Counted from the stretch's first letter, positions 34,845 through 43,715 are shown. The stretch: DNA of 64,000 bases from Bog-473 sp963750075 (GCA_963750075.1 CAVVPG010000002.1:186001-250000), one strand, 5' to 3'. Numbers and translations: made by a program. The notes: generated from the letters alone by a model not told the origin.

Positions 34845-35524
34845 TTCAAGATGTTGACGGCGCGCGCCACGACGAGGATCCCGACCACGAGGGAGATGGC
34901 CGACTCGGCCATCAACATGAGCTTGGCCCATCCCTTGACCGCCGACACGTCGGTCGGGCTGAAGGCGGTCGCGGTGGCGAACGCGAAGTGGAAGTAGTCG
35001 ACGAAGGTGGGATACCAGTCGGCGCCGACGTGCTGGGGGTGCAGCATCTCGGGGAAGATGAGCGCGGGGCTCGACCCGGTGCCCGCCGCGCGCGCCGCCG
35101 GGCCTCCCCGGTCGAGGTTCCAGTACCACAGCGCGAACACGATGATGTTGGTGAGCCAGATGGCGGCGCCGGCGGCCAGGAGTGTCTTGGCGTTCTGCGT
35201 GAAGTTGGACACGTCGATGATGCCCACCACGAGCCGGATGGCTGCTCCCGCGTTGGCGAGCGTGATGACCCCGATGACGACGTTGGTCAGGTTGCGGAGC
35301 CAGGGGCGGTCCCGGTCGATGCGGCCGGGGTCGCCGATGATGAGCGCGAGCAGCAGCACGACCTCCAGGACGACCAGGACCCAGGCGGCGTCGCCGTTGC
35401 GCAGCTGGGTGGGCAGGGTCGCGCGGAGCAGGCCCGTCGCGATGACGGCGAGCGCCATGGGCCAGCGGGGCTCGCCGGGGTGGGCCTTCTGAGCCTCCTG
35501 CGGGGGCTCGTGCTCGATCGCCAC
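34841..35524 (-). CDS. six-helix membrane protein with a channel-like C-terminal motif
   Basis: A 227-residue integral membrane protein with about six hydrophobic segments. The last third has FVDYFHFAFATATAFSPTDV, a pore-like stretch reminiscent of DUF1345 and of two-pore potassium channels, followed by a final helix ending in ARAVNILK. The canonical TVGYG filter is absent. The GTG at 35524 lies just before the soluble head; an upstream open frame is arginine-rich and not homologous. It is translationally coupled to the exporter that follows. A function in ion movement is possible but unproven. Confidence 0.6.
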   Translation of the reverse strand: MAIEHEPPQEAQKAHPGEPRWPMALAVIATGLLRATLPTQLRNGDAAWVLVVLEVVLLLALIIGDPGRIDRDRPWLRNLTNVVIGVITLANAGAAIRLVVGIIDVSNFTQNAKTLLAAGAAIWLTNIIVFALWYWNLDRGGPAARAAGTGSSPALIFPEMLHPQHVGADWYPTFVDYFHFAFATATAFSPTDVSAVKGWAKLMLMAESAISLVVGILVVARAVNILK

Positions 35525-35577
35525 GCCGCCATCATCCCCCACCGGTGGCCGGCAGCGGGTGGTGGGAACGCGATCCG

Positions 35578-37323
35578 TTAGGACCCGACAGCCTCGGAGC
35601 GAGGCGTTGGCGACATGACGGGCTCGGAGCGTCCCTCGCGCTTCGAGCGGTACATGGCGGCGTCGGCCCGGGCGATGAGGGCGCTGGCATGCGCCCCCGC
35701 CTCCTCGGACCATGCGACCCCGAGGCTGCCGCGGACGTGCACACTGGCGGGCCCCAGCTCTATCGGCAACGCGAAGGCGCGCGCAGTCAGCGACCGCGCC
35801 ATGGCGAGGGCCGTGTCCGGGTCGGTGACCCCTGGGCAGATGACGAGGAACTCGTCGCCGCCCAAGCGCCCGACGACGTCACCCGAGCGCACCGAGGAGC
35901 GGATCCGTTCGGCCACCCGGAGGAGGACCTCGTCCCCGGTGGCGTGGCCGAACTCGTCGTTGACCTGCTTGAAGCGGTCCAGGTCGATGAAGATGGCGGC
36001 CGTTCCCGCCGGGTCGCCGGCGCCCGTGGGCGCCCGATCGAGCGTCTCCTGCAGGACGGCCAGCGCCCCGGCGCGGTTGAGACAGCCGGTGAGCGGGTCG
36101 CTGATCGCCTTGACCTCGAGGTCGCTGCGGCTCTGGACGCTGGCGGTGACGTCCTCGACGCAACCGGTCAGTCCCGTGACCGCGCCGTGGTCGTCACGGA
36201 GCGGCCGCACGCTGACGGAGCAGTGCCGCGTCCTGCCCTCGTCGAGCAGGACGCGCACGACGATGTCGACGTCCGCGCCACCGCCGGCCGCGCTCAGCGC
36301 GGCGTCCAGGTCGGCGCGGTCATCGGGCTCGAGCCGGGCCAACTGGTCGCTCAGTGTGGGGCTGAACGACGTCCCCAGCAATTCCGAGAGCCGCCCGTTG
36401 GCGAACAACATGTTGCCACCGAGGTCCGAGTGGAAGAGGCCCACGGGAACCGTCTCGGTGAGCTGCCCGAGGAGCTGCTCACGGGCGTGGAGCGCGTCGA
36501 GCGTCGCCATCTCGTCGGAGACGTCGAGCATCTGGGACACGACGTCGCCGTCCTCACCGTCACCGGGGCGCCGCTGGTTGGTCACCTCGAGCCAGACCCA
36601 CGAGCCGTCGCGGTGCCGGTGTCGCAGGCGGACCGGTGGGCTCGGCCCTTCGGAGTCGAGCATCTCCATCCAGGTGGCTATCCCGAGGTCACGGTCGTCG
36701 GGGTGGACGAACTCGAGGGTGCGGTGACCGATGAGCTCGTCGGGCTTCCACCCGAGGATCACCGAGAGTGCGGAGTCGATCGACGTGAACACGGCACTCG
36801 TGTCCTTCACGGCGCGAGCAACCCGGGGAGGCATCATCGGCAGGCGAGCGGCCTCCAGCACGTCGTCGTCGGGCGCGCAGACGCCCGGAGTGAACAGGCC
36901 GATCATGACCCGGTGCTTCTGCCTGACGTCCAGGAAGTAGAGGTTCGACGGGACCCCGGGAGCACTGATGAGCCGCAACGGAGCCATCGCCGCGCCCTGC
37001 GTGCGCGCCTGCCCCCACAACTTGGCGACGACCGCACGGTCCGACGGGATCACCTCGTCCATCAGCTTGCGGTCCACCCCGACGCGCTCGTGCGCGCGGA
37101 GCGGGATCGACGGGGGAACGGCTACGGCCCTCGGCGTACCCTCGCCGCGGACCGCGAAGACCATGGCATCGGGGTGGCGCTCGAGGAGTCTGAGGAGAGC
37201 CGACTCGGCCGGGTCGATCCCTCGTGGTTCGGTGCTCCGGGGACCCCTCCCTTCCCCAGGAGCACCCCGCATGGGCACCCCGAAAGCGTAGGTCATCGGT
37301 CGAAAAGACGTCTTGCCATCCAT
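35578..37323 (-). CDS. diguanylate cyclase with PAS sensor domains
   Basis: A 581-residue cytoplasmic signalling protein. Residues 150-275 and 280-405 look like two PAS domains (TSIDSALSVILGWKPDELIG with HPDDR, and VPVGLFHSDLGGNMLFANGRLSELLG). The GGDEF domain fills about 415-565, with SDPLTGCLNRAGAL at its start, the intact active site GRLGGDEF near 484-491 and an RSGD inhibitory I-site five residues before it. It should make cyclic di-GMP and be product-inhibited. There is no transmembrane segment. It is divergent from the TetR gene and shares a 49-nt promoter region. Confidence 0.85.
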   Translation of the reverse strand: MDGKTSFRPMTYAFGVPMRGAPGEGRGPRSTEPRGIDPAESALLRLLERHPDAMVFAVRGEGTPRAVAVPPSIPLRAHERVGVDRKLMDEVIPSDRAVVAKLWGQARTQGAAMAPLRLISAPGVPSNLYFLDVRQKHRVMIGLFTPGVCAPDDDVLEAARLPMMPPRVARAVKDTSAVFTSIDSALSVILGWKPDELIGHRTLEFVHPDDRDLGIATWMEMLDSEGPSPPVRLRHRHRDGSWVWLEVTNQRRPGDGEDGDVVSQMLDVSDEMATLDALHAREQLLGQLTETVPVGLFHSDLGGNMLFANGRLSELLGTSFSPTLSDQLARLEPDDRADLDAALSAAGGGADVDIVVRVLLDEGRTRHCSVSVRPLRDDHGAVTGLTGCVEDVTASVQSRSDLEVKAISDPLTGCLNRAGALAVLQETLDRAPTGAGDPAGTAAIFIDLDRFKQVNDEFGHATGDEVLLRVAERIRSSVRSGDVVGRLGGDEFLVICPGVTDPDTALAMARSLTARAFALPIELGPASVHVRGSLGVAWSEEAGAHASALIARADAAMYRSKREGRSEPVMSPTPRSEAVGS

Positions 37324-37330
37324 CGTTGCT

Positions 37331-37358
37331 TAAGCGTATACTTTGAGCAGCTGCTCAA
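37331..37358 (+). promoter_or_regulatory. TetR operator: perfect 16-bp palindrome beside a TATACT -10
   Basis: TTGAGCAGCTGCTCAA at 37343-37358 is a perfect palindrome. It starts right after TATACT (37337-37342), within the 49-nt gap between the divergent GGDEF and TetR genes. Binding there would block the tetR start site and probably the opposing promoter, which shares the same TATAC core. Confidence 0.7.
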
Positions 37359-37372
37359 GGAAAGGGTGAAGC

Positions 37373-38023
37373 GTGGCCAAGGCCGGCGCATCGAGCACGG
37401 TGACGGAGGGGGGGTCCGCCCGGTCGGCCGAGACGCGTCGCCAGTTGGTCGACGCGGCGGTCGAAACACTCCGGGCGGAGGGCTACGCCGGTGCGAGCGC
37501 CCGGTCCATCGCGGACCGGGCCGGGCTCAACCAGGGGCTGGTCTTCTACCACTTCGGCTCGGTGGCCAATCTCCTCCTGGCGGCGCTCGACGCGGTCAGC
37601 GCAGAGCGCCTGGCGCGCTATGACGCGGCCGTGCAGGGCGTGACCTCCGCCGCGGAACTGGTGGATGTGGCGACGGCGATCTTCCGGGAGGATCTCGACG
37701 CCGGCTACGTCACCGTCCTCGTCGAGATGATCGCCGGCGCCTCCTCGACGCCGGGACTCGGCCCCGAGGTCTCCGCGCGCATCGCGCCCTGGTTCGAGTT
37801 CGCGCAACGCGCGCTCGAGCGCTCCGCAGCCGGGACTCCGCTGGCGTCGGTCCTGCCGGCCGGCGACCTCGCCCATGCCGTGGTGGCGCTGTACCTGGGG
37901 CTCGAGATGCTGAGCCACCTGAACGGGGACCGCGACCGTGCGCTGGCGCTGTTCTCCCATGCCAAGCAGCTGGCTGGGCTTCTCGAGGCGATGAGCGGCC
38001 CTGCACCCAAGGAGGCACCATGA
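37373..38023 (+). CDS. TetR/AcrR-family repressor
   Basis: A 216-residue regulator. The HTH is at about residues 25-65 with ASARSIADRAGLNQGLVFYHFGS, and the ligand-binding helices follow. GTG at 37373 is preceded by AAGGAAAGGG, a good ribosome site, so this mRNA has a leader. The gene ends with an ATGA overlap to the NAD(P)-binding protein gene, so the repressor and its target enzyme share an operon. The palindrome upstream is the likely autoregulatory operator. The ligand is unknown. Confidence 0.88.
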   Translation: MAKAGASSTVTEGGSARSAETRRQLVDAAVETLRAEGYAGASARSIADRAGLNQGLVFYHFGSVANLLLAALDAVSAERLARYDAAVQGVTSAAELVDVATAIFREDLDAGYVTVLVEMIAGASSTPGLGPEVSARIAPWFEFAQRALERSAAGTPLASVLPAGDLAHAVVALYLGLEMLSHLNGDRDRALALFSHAKQLAGLLEAMSGPAPKEAP

Positions 38024-38979
38024 CCATCACATCCTCCGTCACCGGCCCCGTAGCCGATCCCGTGGGCGACACCGGTCTCGACGTCGTCACGGGAGCCTTC
38101 AGCTACTCGGGCTCCGCCATCGCCGCGGCACTGCTCGAGCGCGGCCGCCGGGTGCGGACCATCACCGGACACGGCGGTCGGGCACCCGCGGACAACGTGA
38201 TCGAGTGCCGCCCGCTCGATTTCGACGACCAGCTCGGGCTCGTGGCGTCCCTCGAGGGCGCGACCACCCTCTTCAACACGTACTGGGTCCGCTTCGCGCA
38301 CGGCCGGGTGGACCACGAGCTCGCGGTCGCGAACTCCCGGGCGCTCTTCCAGGCCGCCAGGCGGGCCGGCGTGCAGCGGATCGTCCACGTGAGCATCACC
38401 CATCCGAGCATCGACTCACCCTTCGAGTACTTCCGCGGCAAGGCGCTCGTCGAACGCGCGCTCGCGGAAGCCGGGGTGTCGTACGCCGTCCTTCGCCCCG
38501 CCATCCTCTTCGGTGGCGACGGCGTCCTCCTCAACAACATCGCCTGGCTGCTCCGGCATATGCCCGTCTTCGCCATCGGCGGGCGGGGCGACTACCGGAT
38601 CAGGGGGATCCACATCGACGACCTGGCGCAGCTGGGTCTGGCCAAGGCGGCGGAGCGTCACGACAGCGTCACGGATGCCGTCGGGCCCGAACGCCCGACC
38701 TTCACCGAGCTCGTGGGCACCATCAAGAAGGTCGTGGGAAGTCGGTCTCGCGTGGTGCACGTGCCCGGATTCGCGATACCGCTGTTCGCCCGCGCCGTCG
38801 GCCGGGTGCTGCACGACCGGCTCCTCACCCGCGAGGAATACCGGGCGATGGCCGCCGGGCTGGCCGACACCGAGGGGCCCACGACCGGACCGATGGCGCT
38901 GTCGGAATGGCTGGCGGAGCGGGGCGACTCGCTCGGGTTGCGCTACGCGAACGAGCTCGACCGGCACTTCGCTCACTGA
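38020..38979 (+). CDS. NAD(P)-binding NmrA/atypical SDR family protein
   Basis: A 319-residue Rossmann-fold protein. The nucleotide loop is VVTGAFSYSGSAIAAALLERG near residues 22-42, followed by an NmrA-like scaffold with VSITHPSID and FEYFRGKALVERALAEAGVSYAVLRPAILFG. Typical SDR Tyr-x3-Lys is present as YFRGK. Members include epimerases, quinone reductases and redox sensors. The ATGA overlap with the TetR gene suggests the enzyme or sensor is regulated with it; the substrate is unknown. Confidence 0.78.
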   Translation: MTITSSVTGPVADPVGDTGLDVVTGAFSYSGSAIAAALLERGRRVRTITGHGGRAPADNVIECRPLDFDDQLGLVASLEGATTLFNTYWVRFAHGRVDHELAVANSRALFQAARRAGVQRIVHVSITHPSIDSPFEYFRGKALVERALAEAGVSYAVLRPAILFGGDGVLLNNIAWLLRHMPVFAIGGRGDYRIRGIHIDDLAQLGLAKAAERHDSVTDAVGPERPTFTELVGTIKKVVGSRSRVVHVPGFAIPLFARAVGRVLHDRLLTREEYRAMAAGLADTEGPTTGPMALSEWLAERGDSLGLRYANELDRHFAH

Positions 38980-39017
38980 GCGACTTCGGATCCCCAGCTC
39001 AGGGGCTCTGTACGCCC

Positions 39018-39046
39018 TTGGAATTTCGGTCGCGCAGAACTACTAT
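39018..39046 (+). promoter_or_regulatory. promoter of the GntR gene (TTGGAA, 17 nt, TACTAT)
   Basis: The -35 TTGGAA (39018-39023) and -10 TACTAT (39041-39046) are spaced by 17 nt. The predicted start of transcription near 39053 leaves the ATG at 39057 almost leaderless and excludes the ATG at 39045, which lies inside the -10. Confidence 0.6.
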
Positions 39047-39056
39047 GAGTAGGACC

Positions 39057-39404
39057 ATGCTGGACGTCAACGTCGACCGGAGCGACCCGGTGCTGCTCCA
39101 TGATCAGGTCGCGGCGGAGGTCCGGCGGGCCATTGCCGAAGGCGAGGCCAGCCCCGGGGAACGCCTTCCGCTCGTCAAGGACATTGCCGCAGTGTTGGGC
39201 GTCAACAAGAACACGGTGCTGCGGGCGATGCACATCCTGCGGGACGAAGGGCTGTTGGAGTTCACCCGGGGTCGAGGGATCACCGTGTCAGGGTCACCTG
39301 AGAAGAGCGTCGTGCTCAGCCGCGTGCGCGAGCTGGTCGCCTTCGCCCGTCACCATGGCTACCGGCGCGAGGACGTGATCGAGATGATCGCTCGAGGGCC
39401 ATGA
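39057..39404 (+). CDS. GntR-family regulator, YtrA-like short type
   Basis: A 115-residue regulator with a winged-helix GntR domain and only a short C-terminal helix, as in the YtrA subfamily. LLHDQVAAEVRRAIAEGE is followed by PLVKDIAAVLGVNKNTVLRAMHILRDEGLLEFTRGRGITV. YtrA-type proteins usually control transporter genes next to them. Here the next gene, 17 nt downstream, encodes a membrane-anchored propeller-like protein and no ABC transporter is present. The ATG at 39057 is chosen over 39045 because of the promoter position. Confidence 0.85.
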   Translation: MLDVNVDRSDPVLLHDQVAAEVRRAIAEGEASPGERLPLVKDIAAVLGVNKNTVLRAMHILRDEGLLEFTRGRGITVSGSPEKSVVLSRVRELVAFARHHGYRREDVIEMIARGP

Positions 39405-39421
39405 GCGTCCGCGGCTGAGTC

Positions 39422-40912
39422 GTGGCACTTCTCGAGCGACCACCGATCGTCGGTACCGAGGCGGAAGCGCTGTTCAAAGAGGCGCGCCGGCGCCGACGCC
39501 GGCGGTGGCTCGTCGGTTCGTGCCTCGCCGTCGTGGCGGTGTGCATCGTGGTCGCTGTTGGCCTTTCTTCGCAGGCTCCCGACCGCCCTGCGCCACTGCC
39601 GGCGAAGACAGGAGTGGCCAAGCCAGGGCCGCAGCCCGTCGTCAATGTGCGAGCGTTCAGTGGCCAGGGACAGCTCGCCTTCGTGTCACGCGCCACCCTG
39701 TGGGTGCTCGATGGCGCGACGCACGTTCTGCACCCGGTGGCCCTGCCCGAGGGCCTGGTGCCCATCTCCCCCACGTTCTCACCCGACCGCCGGTGGCTGG
39801 CTTTCGTCACGGGCACGATGGCGACTCCGCAGGTCTCCCTCTGGATCGCCCGCGCCGACGGGTCACGTGCCCACCGGGTGACCGGGCTTGTCCTCGGAGA
39901 CGCCTTCGGCTGGAGCCCCCGCTCCGACCTCTACGCGGTGGCGGCGGGCCCGGTGTCGACCCGGTTCCCGTTCGGCCAGCCCACGACCGTCCGCCTCGTG
40001 TCTCCGAGCGGCTCGGCCCGCACGATCGCGACGGCACCGGGCGTCGTGGGAGCCGCCTGGTCCCCCGACGGGGCGTCGTTGGCGGTCTCGACGATCGGTC
40101 ACGACTTCGTCCCCTCTCTCCACTCGTACTCCGTCGTCAACGACAAGAGCACCGTGTGGACGGGAGCTCCCGACGTACGCGGGGACTGGTTGGTGCCGGC
40201 GGGCTGGTGGGATCGGTGGGGTGTCGTGTACACCGTCATCGACAACGGCGCGGTACCCGACGGCGAGGGCAGCTTTGAGGACGCGCCGCTCTACTCGCTC
40301 GGGGCTCCCGACGCGACACCACATCTCCTCGGAGATACCCTCACCGACGATTCCGACGGCGCACCGTCAGCCTCGAACAGCGGACTGCTGGCGTTCGTCA
40401 GCGATGCGGGACAGGATCCCCGCACGCCGTGGGACGGGAAGCAGGTCCAGATCTGTGCGCCGGCGCCGCTTACCTGTTCGCCCGCCCCGGCTCCCGCCGG
40501 TGACGTCACGGAGGACCCGGTGTGGTCGCCGTCCGGCTCGATGCTCGCCTACGTCGCTGCGCCGAGCCGGAACGGCTTCGACGAGTACTTCCCGGCTGTC
40601 GTCTCGTCGTGGTACGGGTCACACCGTCTCGAGCTGTACGACCCGGCCACACGGTTGGCGTCCGAGGTCAACGGTGCGCCCGGCGCAACCGCCCCCAGCT
40701 GGTCCGGCAATGGCCAGAGCGTCCTCTACGTCGCCGATGACGGGCTGTGGTTCCTGCCCACCGCAACGGCACCGCCCGTCGAGATCTCGAGCCCCCTCTT
40801 CACTCCGCCGAACCCGGCCTCGTACTACGGCGTGATCGACTGGCAGCAACAATTCGGCTGGTCAAAGGGGGCACCACTGACGCAGTGCTATGTGGAATGC
40901 AACCCGGCGTAA
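39422..40912 (+). CDS. membrane-anchored TolB-like beta-propeller protein
   Basis: A 496-residue protein with an Arg-rich cytoplasmic head (RRRRRRR near 22-29), one membrane helix (about 30-50) and a large outside domain. WD40/TolB-like repeats are seen in FSPDRRWLAFVTG, WSPDGASLAV, WSPSGSMLAYVA and WSGNGQSVLYV. These place a six- or seven-bladed propeller on the cell surface. Two Cys near the end (TQCYVECNPA) may form a disulfide. It follows the GntR gene by 17 nt and is probably co-transcribed. A sensory or anti-sigma-like role is imaginable, but no catalytic residues are visible. Confidence 0.7.
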   Translation: MALLERPPIVGTEAEALFKEARRRRRRRWLVGSCLAVVAVCIVVAVGLSSQAPDRPAPLPAKTGVAKPGPQPVVNVRAFSGQGQLAFVSRATLWVLDGATHVLHPVALPEGLVPISPTFSPDRRWLAFVTGTMATPQVSLWIARADGSRAHRVTGLVLGDAFGWSPRSDLYAVAAGPVSTRFPFGQPTTVRLVSPSGSARTIATAPGVVGAAWSPDGASLAVSTIGHDFVPSLHSYSVVNDKSTVWTGAPDVRGDWLVPAGWWDRWGVVYTVIDNGAVPDGEGSFEDAPLYSLGAPDATPHLLGDTLTDDSDGAPSASNSGLLAFVSDAGQDPRTPWDGKQVQICAPAPLTCSPAPAPAGDVTEDPVWSPSGSMLAYVAAPSRNGFDEYFPAVVSSWYGSHRLELYDPATRLASEVNGAPGATAPSWSGNGQSVLYVADDGLWFLPTATAPPVEISSPLFTPPNPASYYGVIDWQQQFGWSKGAPLTQCYVECNPA

Positions 40913-40996
40913 CCGGACCGCGTCGTCCATCGGGAAACCATCACGTCCCCCGACGGCTGCGCCGTTCCGAAGGGGAGGAGGCAGGTCGAGCGTCGA

Positions 40997-41002
40997 TACA
41001 CT
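40997..41002 (+). promoter_or_regulatory. -10 box TACACT, probably leaderless transcript
   Basis: TACACT ends 6 nt before the ATG at 41009 of the enoyl-CoA hydratase-like gene, without a ribosome site in between. Confidence 0.5.
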
Positions 41003-41008
41003 CCCGAC

Positions 41009-41863
41009 ATGCACGGCAGCCTGCACTACCCGGAGTACGACGTCATCGAGCTCGACGACCCGGTTGAAGGAGTCCGACGGATCACGCTCAACCGTCCCGA
41101 GCAGCGCAACGCCCTCAACCATCCCCTGCGCGGCCAGCTCCTCCAAGCCCTGAGAGAAGGAGACGCCGACCCGGCCGTGCGGGTCCAGGTCATCCGCGGG
41201 GCCGGCCCCTCCTTCTCGGCGGGCTACGACCTTGCCGGTGGCAACGAAGGCCAGGAGATGCCCTTCTACACGGCCGAAGGCGAGGGCGAATGGCCACGGC
41301 ACGTCACCGAGGGATGGATGAGCATCTGGGACCTCGCCAAGCCGGTCATCGCCCAGGTGCACGGGTACTGCCTGGCCGGAGGAAGCGAGCTGGCCACGTG
41401 CTGTGACCTCGTGTACATGGCCACCGACGCCGAGATGGGCTATCCGGCAGTGCGATTCGGAGTTCCGGACATGCACTTCCACGCCTGGTTCGTCGGCCCG
41501 CGTAAGGCGATGGAGATGATGCTGACGGGAGACTCCATCTCGGGTCCCGAAGCAGTGGAGCTCGGTTGGGCCAACGGCAGTTACCCGCCCGACGAGCTGG
41601 AGGCGCGGGTCCTTGCCGTCGCCGAGCGTGTCGCCAAGATGCCCCCCGACATCGTGCGCCTGAACAAGCGCATCGTGCATCGGGGCATGGAGGTCATGGG
41701 GCTGCGGACCGCCATCAGGGTCGGGACCGAGCTGTGTGCCCTGGGCACCCACCAGAAGAGCCTTCACGAGTTCGTCCGGAGAACCAAGGAAGAGGGCCTG
41801 ACCGCCGCCCTCGACGAGCGGGACGCTGCCTTCGGCGACTACCGGACACGACCCGAAGCGTGA
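41009..41863 (+). CDS. enoyl-CoA hydratase/isomerase family protein
   Basis: A 284-residue crotonase-fold protein. The oxyanion-hole stretch SAGYDLAGG near residues 70-78 and the second GGSELATCCDLVYMATDAEMGYPAVRFG near 128-155 are present. The Glu of GGSEL matches the first catalytic Glu, but the second one (usually GxPE) is replaced by Ala in GYPA. A plain hydratase needs both, so isomerase, hydrolase or a different reaction is more likely. It has a stand-alone promoter and no beta-oxidation partner next to it. Confidence 0.82.
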   Translation: MHGSLHYPEYDVIELDDPVEGVRRITLNRPEQRNALNHPLRGQLLQALREGDADPAVRVQVIRGAGPSFSAGYDLAGGNEGQEMPFYTAEGEGEWPRHVTEGWMSIWDLAKPVIAQVHGYCLAGGSELATCCDLVYMATDAEMGYPAVRFGVPDMHFHAWFVGPRKAMEMMLTGDSISGPEAVELGWANGSYPPDELEARVLAVAERVAKMPPDIVRLNKRIVHRGMEVMGLRTAIRVGTELCALGTHQKSLHEFVRRTKEEGLTAALDERDAAFGDYRTRPEA

Positions 41864-41916
41864 GAGACGGGAGGCGACGGATGGCACCCCGGGGACACCC
41901 GGGGTGCGGCTCGAGA

Positions 41917-42189
41917 CTATTGCTGGACCAGGTCCACAATCGGCATGATTGAGGGCGGCTGCGCCAGCTCGATGCCCAGCTCCTCCATGACCGGTCCGAG
42001 GTACGTCAGGAACTCATCGAACGCTTCCTGGCTCTCCCAGACATCGAAGACCTGAAGCTGGCCATCTTCACCGAAGCATGAGTGGAGCTTCATTGCGCTT
42101 TCGGGTGCCCCGACCTCACGGAGACGGTCGCGCCCCTTTGTGTGCTGCTCAATGGTCATGTTCTTGGTGACGATGTAGATCGCAATCAT
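41917..42189 (-). CDS. small ABM-like (antibiotic biosynthesis monooxygenase-type) protein
   Basis: A 90-residue protein with the dimeric alpha-beta barrel pattern: MIAIYIVTKN strand, KGRDRLREVGAPE helix, FGEDGQLQVFDVWESQEAFDEFL and a C-terminal EELGIELAQPP. Members include quinone-modifying monooxygenases and stress proteins with no cofactor. The ATG at 42189 follows AAGGAGCTC with good spacing, which beats the longer open frame. It stands alone on the minus strand. A role in handling small aromatics is possible. Confidence 0.6.
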   Translation of the reverse strand: MIAIYIVTKNMTIEQHTKGRDRLREVGAPESAMKLHSCFGEDGQLQVFDVWESQEAFDEFLTYLGPVMEELGIELAQPPSIMPIVDLVQQ

Positions 42190-42334
42190 GGGAAGTGAGC
42201 TCCTTGTTGGTTGGCTACGCACCATTCGTCGGTGGGCGTTCGGCCGGATCACTGTATTTCAAGCTCGCTGATCCACCTCTGGCGCCTGGTCGAGGCAGAG
42301 TTGGATGGAAGTCGCTCAGCCTGCGATCCGCGGC

Positions 42335-42378
42335 GCGACGGACGACGCCCCGGGAACGCCCGGCACGCCGTCCGTCGC
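42335..42378 (-). terminator. large hairpin after the secreted propeller gene
   Basis: Perfect 10-bp arms (42335-42344 and 42369-42378) enclose a 24-nt loop that itself holds a 5-bp CCGGG/CCCGG stem. It lies just past the stop of the minus-strand gene at 42394. No T-run follows, so factor-independent termination is uncertain. Confidence 0.5.
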
Positions 42379-42393
42379 AGAGAGTGGAAAGGG

Positions 42394-43539
42394 CTAGAAG
42401 GCGACGATGCCTTCCCCGCCCACCGCGCCGGCCACTGGCACGGATCCGATCTCGGCCAGAGATCCGTCCGCGGCGACGCGGAATTCGTCGACGATGCCGT
42501 TGCCTCCGGTCTGGACATAGAGGTACTGCCCACCCGTGGACGCCGAGGCGTCAACTGTGCCCGGGTCCGTCGTCGCCTGCCCGGCCAGGGCGAGTGCACC
42601 GCTGATCGAATCCGAGTATCGGCTCACCGAGGCGCTCCCGGCGTTGGAGGCGTAGAAGAACCCCTGCGCCTGGGCGACCCAGCACGTCGCTGCCTGACCG
42701 GTACCGACCGCGTCAATGGGGGTCACGGTGCCGCCAGGGTTGAGGGTGAAGGTGGCCAACGCGTTGGTGCCGGCCTCGGCGATGACGAGGTGTCCCGCCG
42801 CGTCGAAAGAGATTGCAAAGGGCACGGCGCCAGGCTCGGAGTTCACCACTGGTGCGGGGGACAGCAGCCCGAAACGCCCGACACCGAACACGTCGATGTC
42901 GTTACCGTTGGCCTTGGTCGTCACGATCAGCTTGGAGCCGTCGGGGGAGAAGGCAACCTGACCGGGAGTATTGACGAATTGCGGCGATGCGGTCGGGTCG
43001 AGACCCAGGGCTCGGTTCGATCCCGGGAAGGCGAAGAGGTGGCCGAAGAAGCTCACGTAGCCTTGGACCGATCCGCCGTTCTCGGCGTTGAGGACGTAGA
43101 CGAGGTTTCCGTGTACCGCGACGCTCACCGGGAAGGTGCCACCCGAGTTGACCACCTGACGCAGTGCGAGATGATCTCCCCGGACTGAGAACACGGACAC
43201 GGTGTTGCTGCCAGCGTTGACGGCGTAGAGCGCTGCGCTGCGCGGGTCGTAGGTGAGAGACCCTTGAGAAGCCAGGTGGTCCACGACCGAACCAGTCAAC
43301 TGGCCACCCAGTCCGCCCGTGTTGTAGGTGCCAGCCAGGGTGAGGCCGCCGTTGTCGGAACGGTCATAGGCGACGACCTGGTTACCCGCGGTGTTGTCGG
43401 TTTGCACAAAGACCGCGTGATCGGCTCCGCCGAAGATGGACGGTCCGGGCGGGTCTGCACCGGCGACGACGGGAGCGATCAGCGTCAACAGCCCCACTAT
43501 CGCTCCTGCGCCAACTGCGAGACGGGTGAATCTCCTCAT
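42394..43539 (-). CDS. secreted beta-propeller protein (lactonase/YncE-like)
   Basis: A 381-residue exported protein. The ATG at 43539 follows GGAGGAG and begins a clear signal peptide (MRRFTRLAVGAGAIVGLLTLIAP in outline, cleavage near ADPPGP). The rest is about seven propeller blades with repeats such as LYAVNAGSNTVSVFSV and VAFSPDGSKLIVTT, as in 6-phosphogluconolactonase-like and YVTN proteins. No lactonase active-site residues can be confirmed. It faces the ECF sigma gene across 180 nt, so it may be under control of that sigma factor. Confidence 0.75.
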   Translation of the reverse strand: MRRFTRLAVGAGAIVGLLTLIAPVVAGADPPGPSIFGGADHAVFVQTDNTAGNQVVAYDRSDNGGLTLAGTYNTGGLGGQLTGSVVDHLASQGSLTYDPRSAALYAVNAGSNTVSVFSVRGDHLALRQVVNSGGTFPVSVAVHGNLVYVLNAENGGSVQGYVSFFGHLFAFPGSNRALGLDPTASPQFVNTPGQVAFSPDGSKLIVTTKANGNDIDVFGVGRFGLLSPAPVVNSEPGAVPFAISFDAAGHLVIAEAGTNALATFTLNPGGTVTPIDAVGTGQAATCWVAQAQGFFYASNAGSASVSRYSDSISGALALAGQATTDPGTVDASASTGGQYLYVQTGGNGIVDEFRVAADGSLAEIGSVPVAGAVGGEGIVAF

Positions 43540-43709
43540 TGCATCTCCTCCACTCTTGACGGGTATGTCACCATCCACAGTCCTCTGCTCCGGCCGAAGC
43601 GTTACGTCCCGCCTGCCCGTAACGACTTACGAGCTGGTCGGTACGGAAGGGTGTGTGTCCAGAGCCGCGTCGCAGCCGGCGCCGTCGTGTCCCGTGAGTC
43701 TCCGAGGCC

Positions 43710-43715
43710 TACCAT
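43710..43715 (+). promoter_or_regulatory. -10 box TACCAT, leaderless start of the ECF sigma gene
   Basis: TACCAT ends 6 nt before the GTG at 43722. It looks like a housekeeping -10; no ECF-type GGAAC/GTC pair was found, so autoregulation by the ECF factor itself is not evident. Confidence 0.45.
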
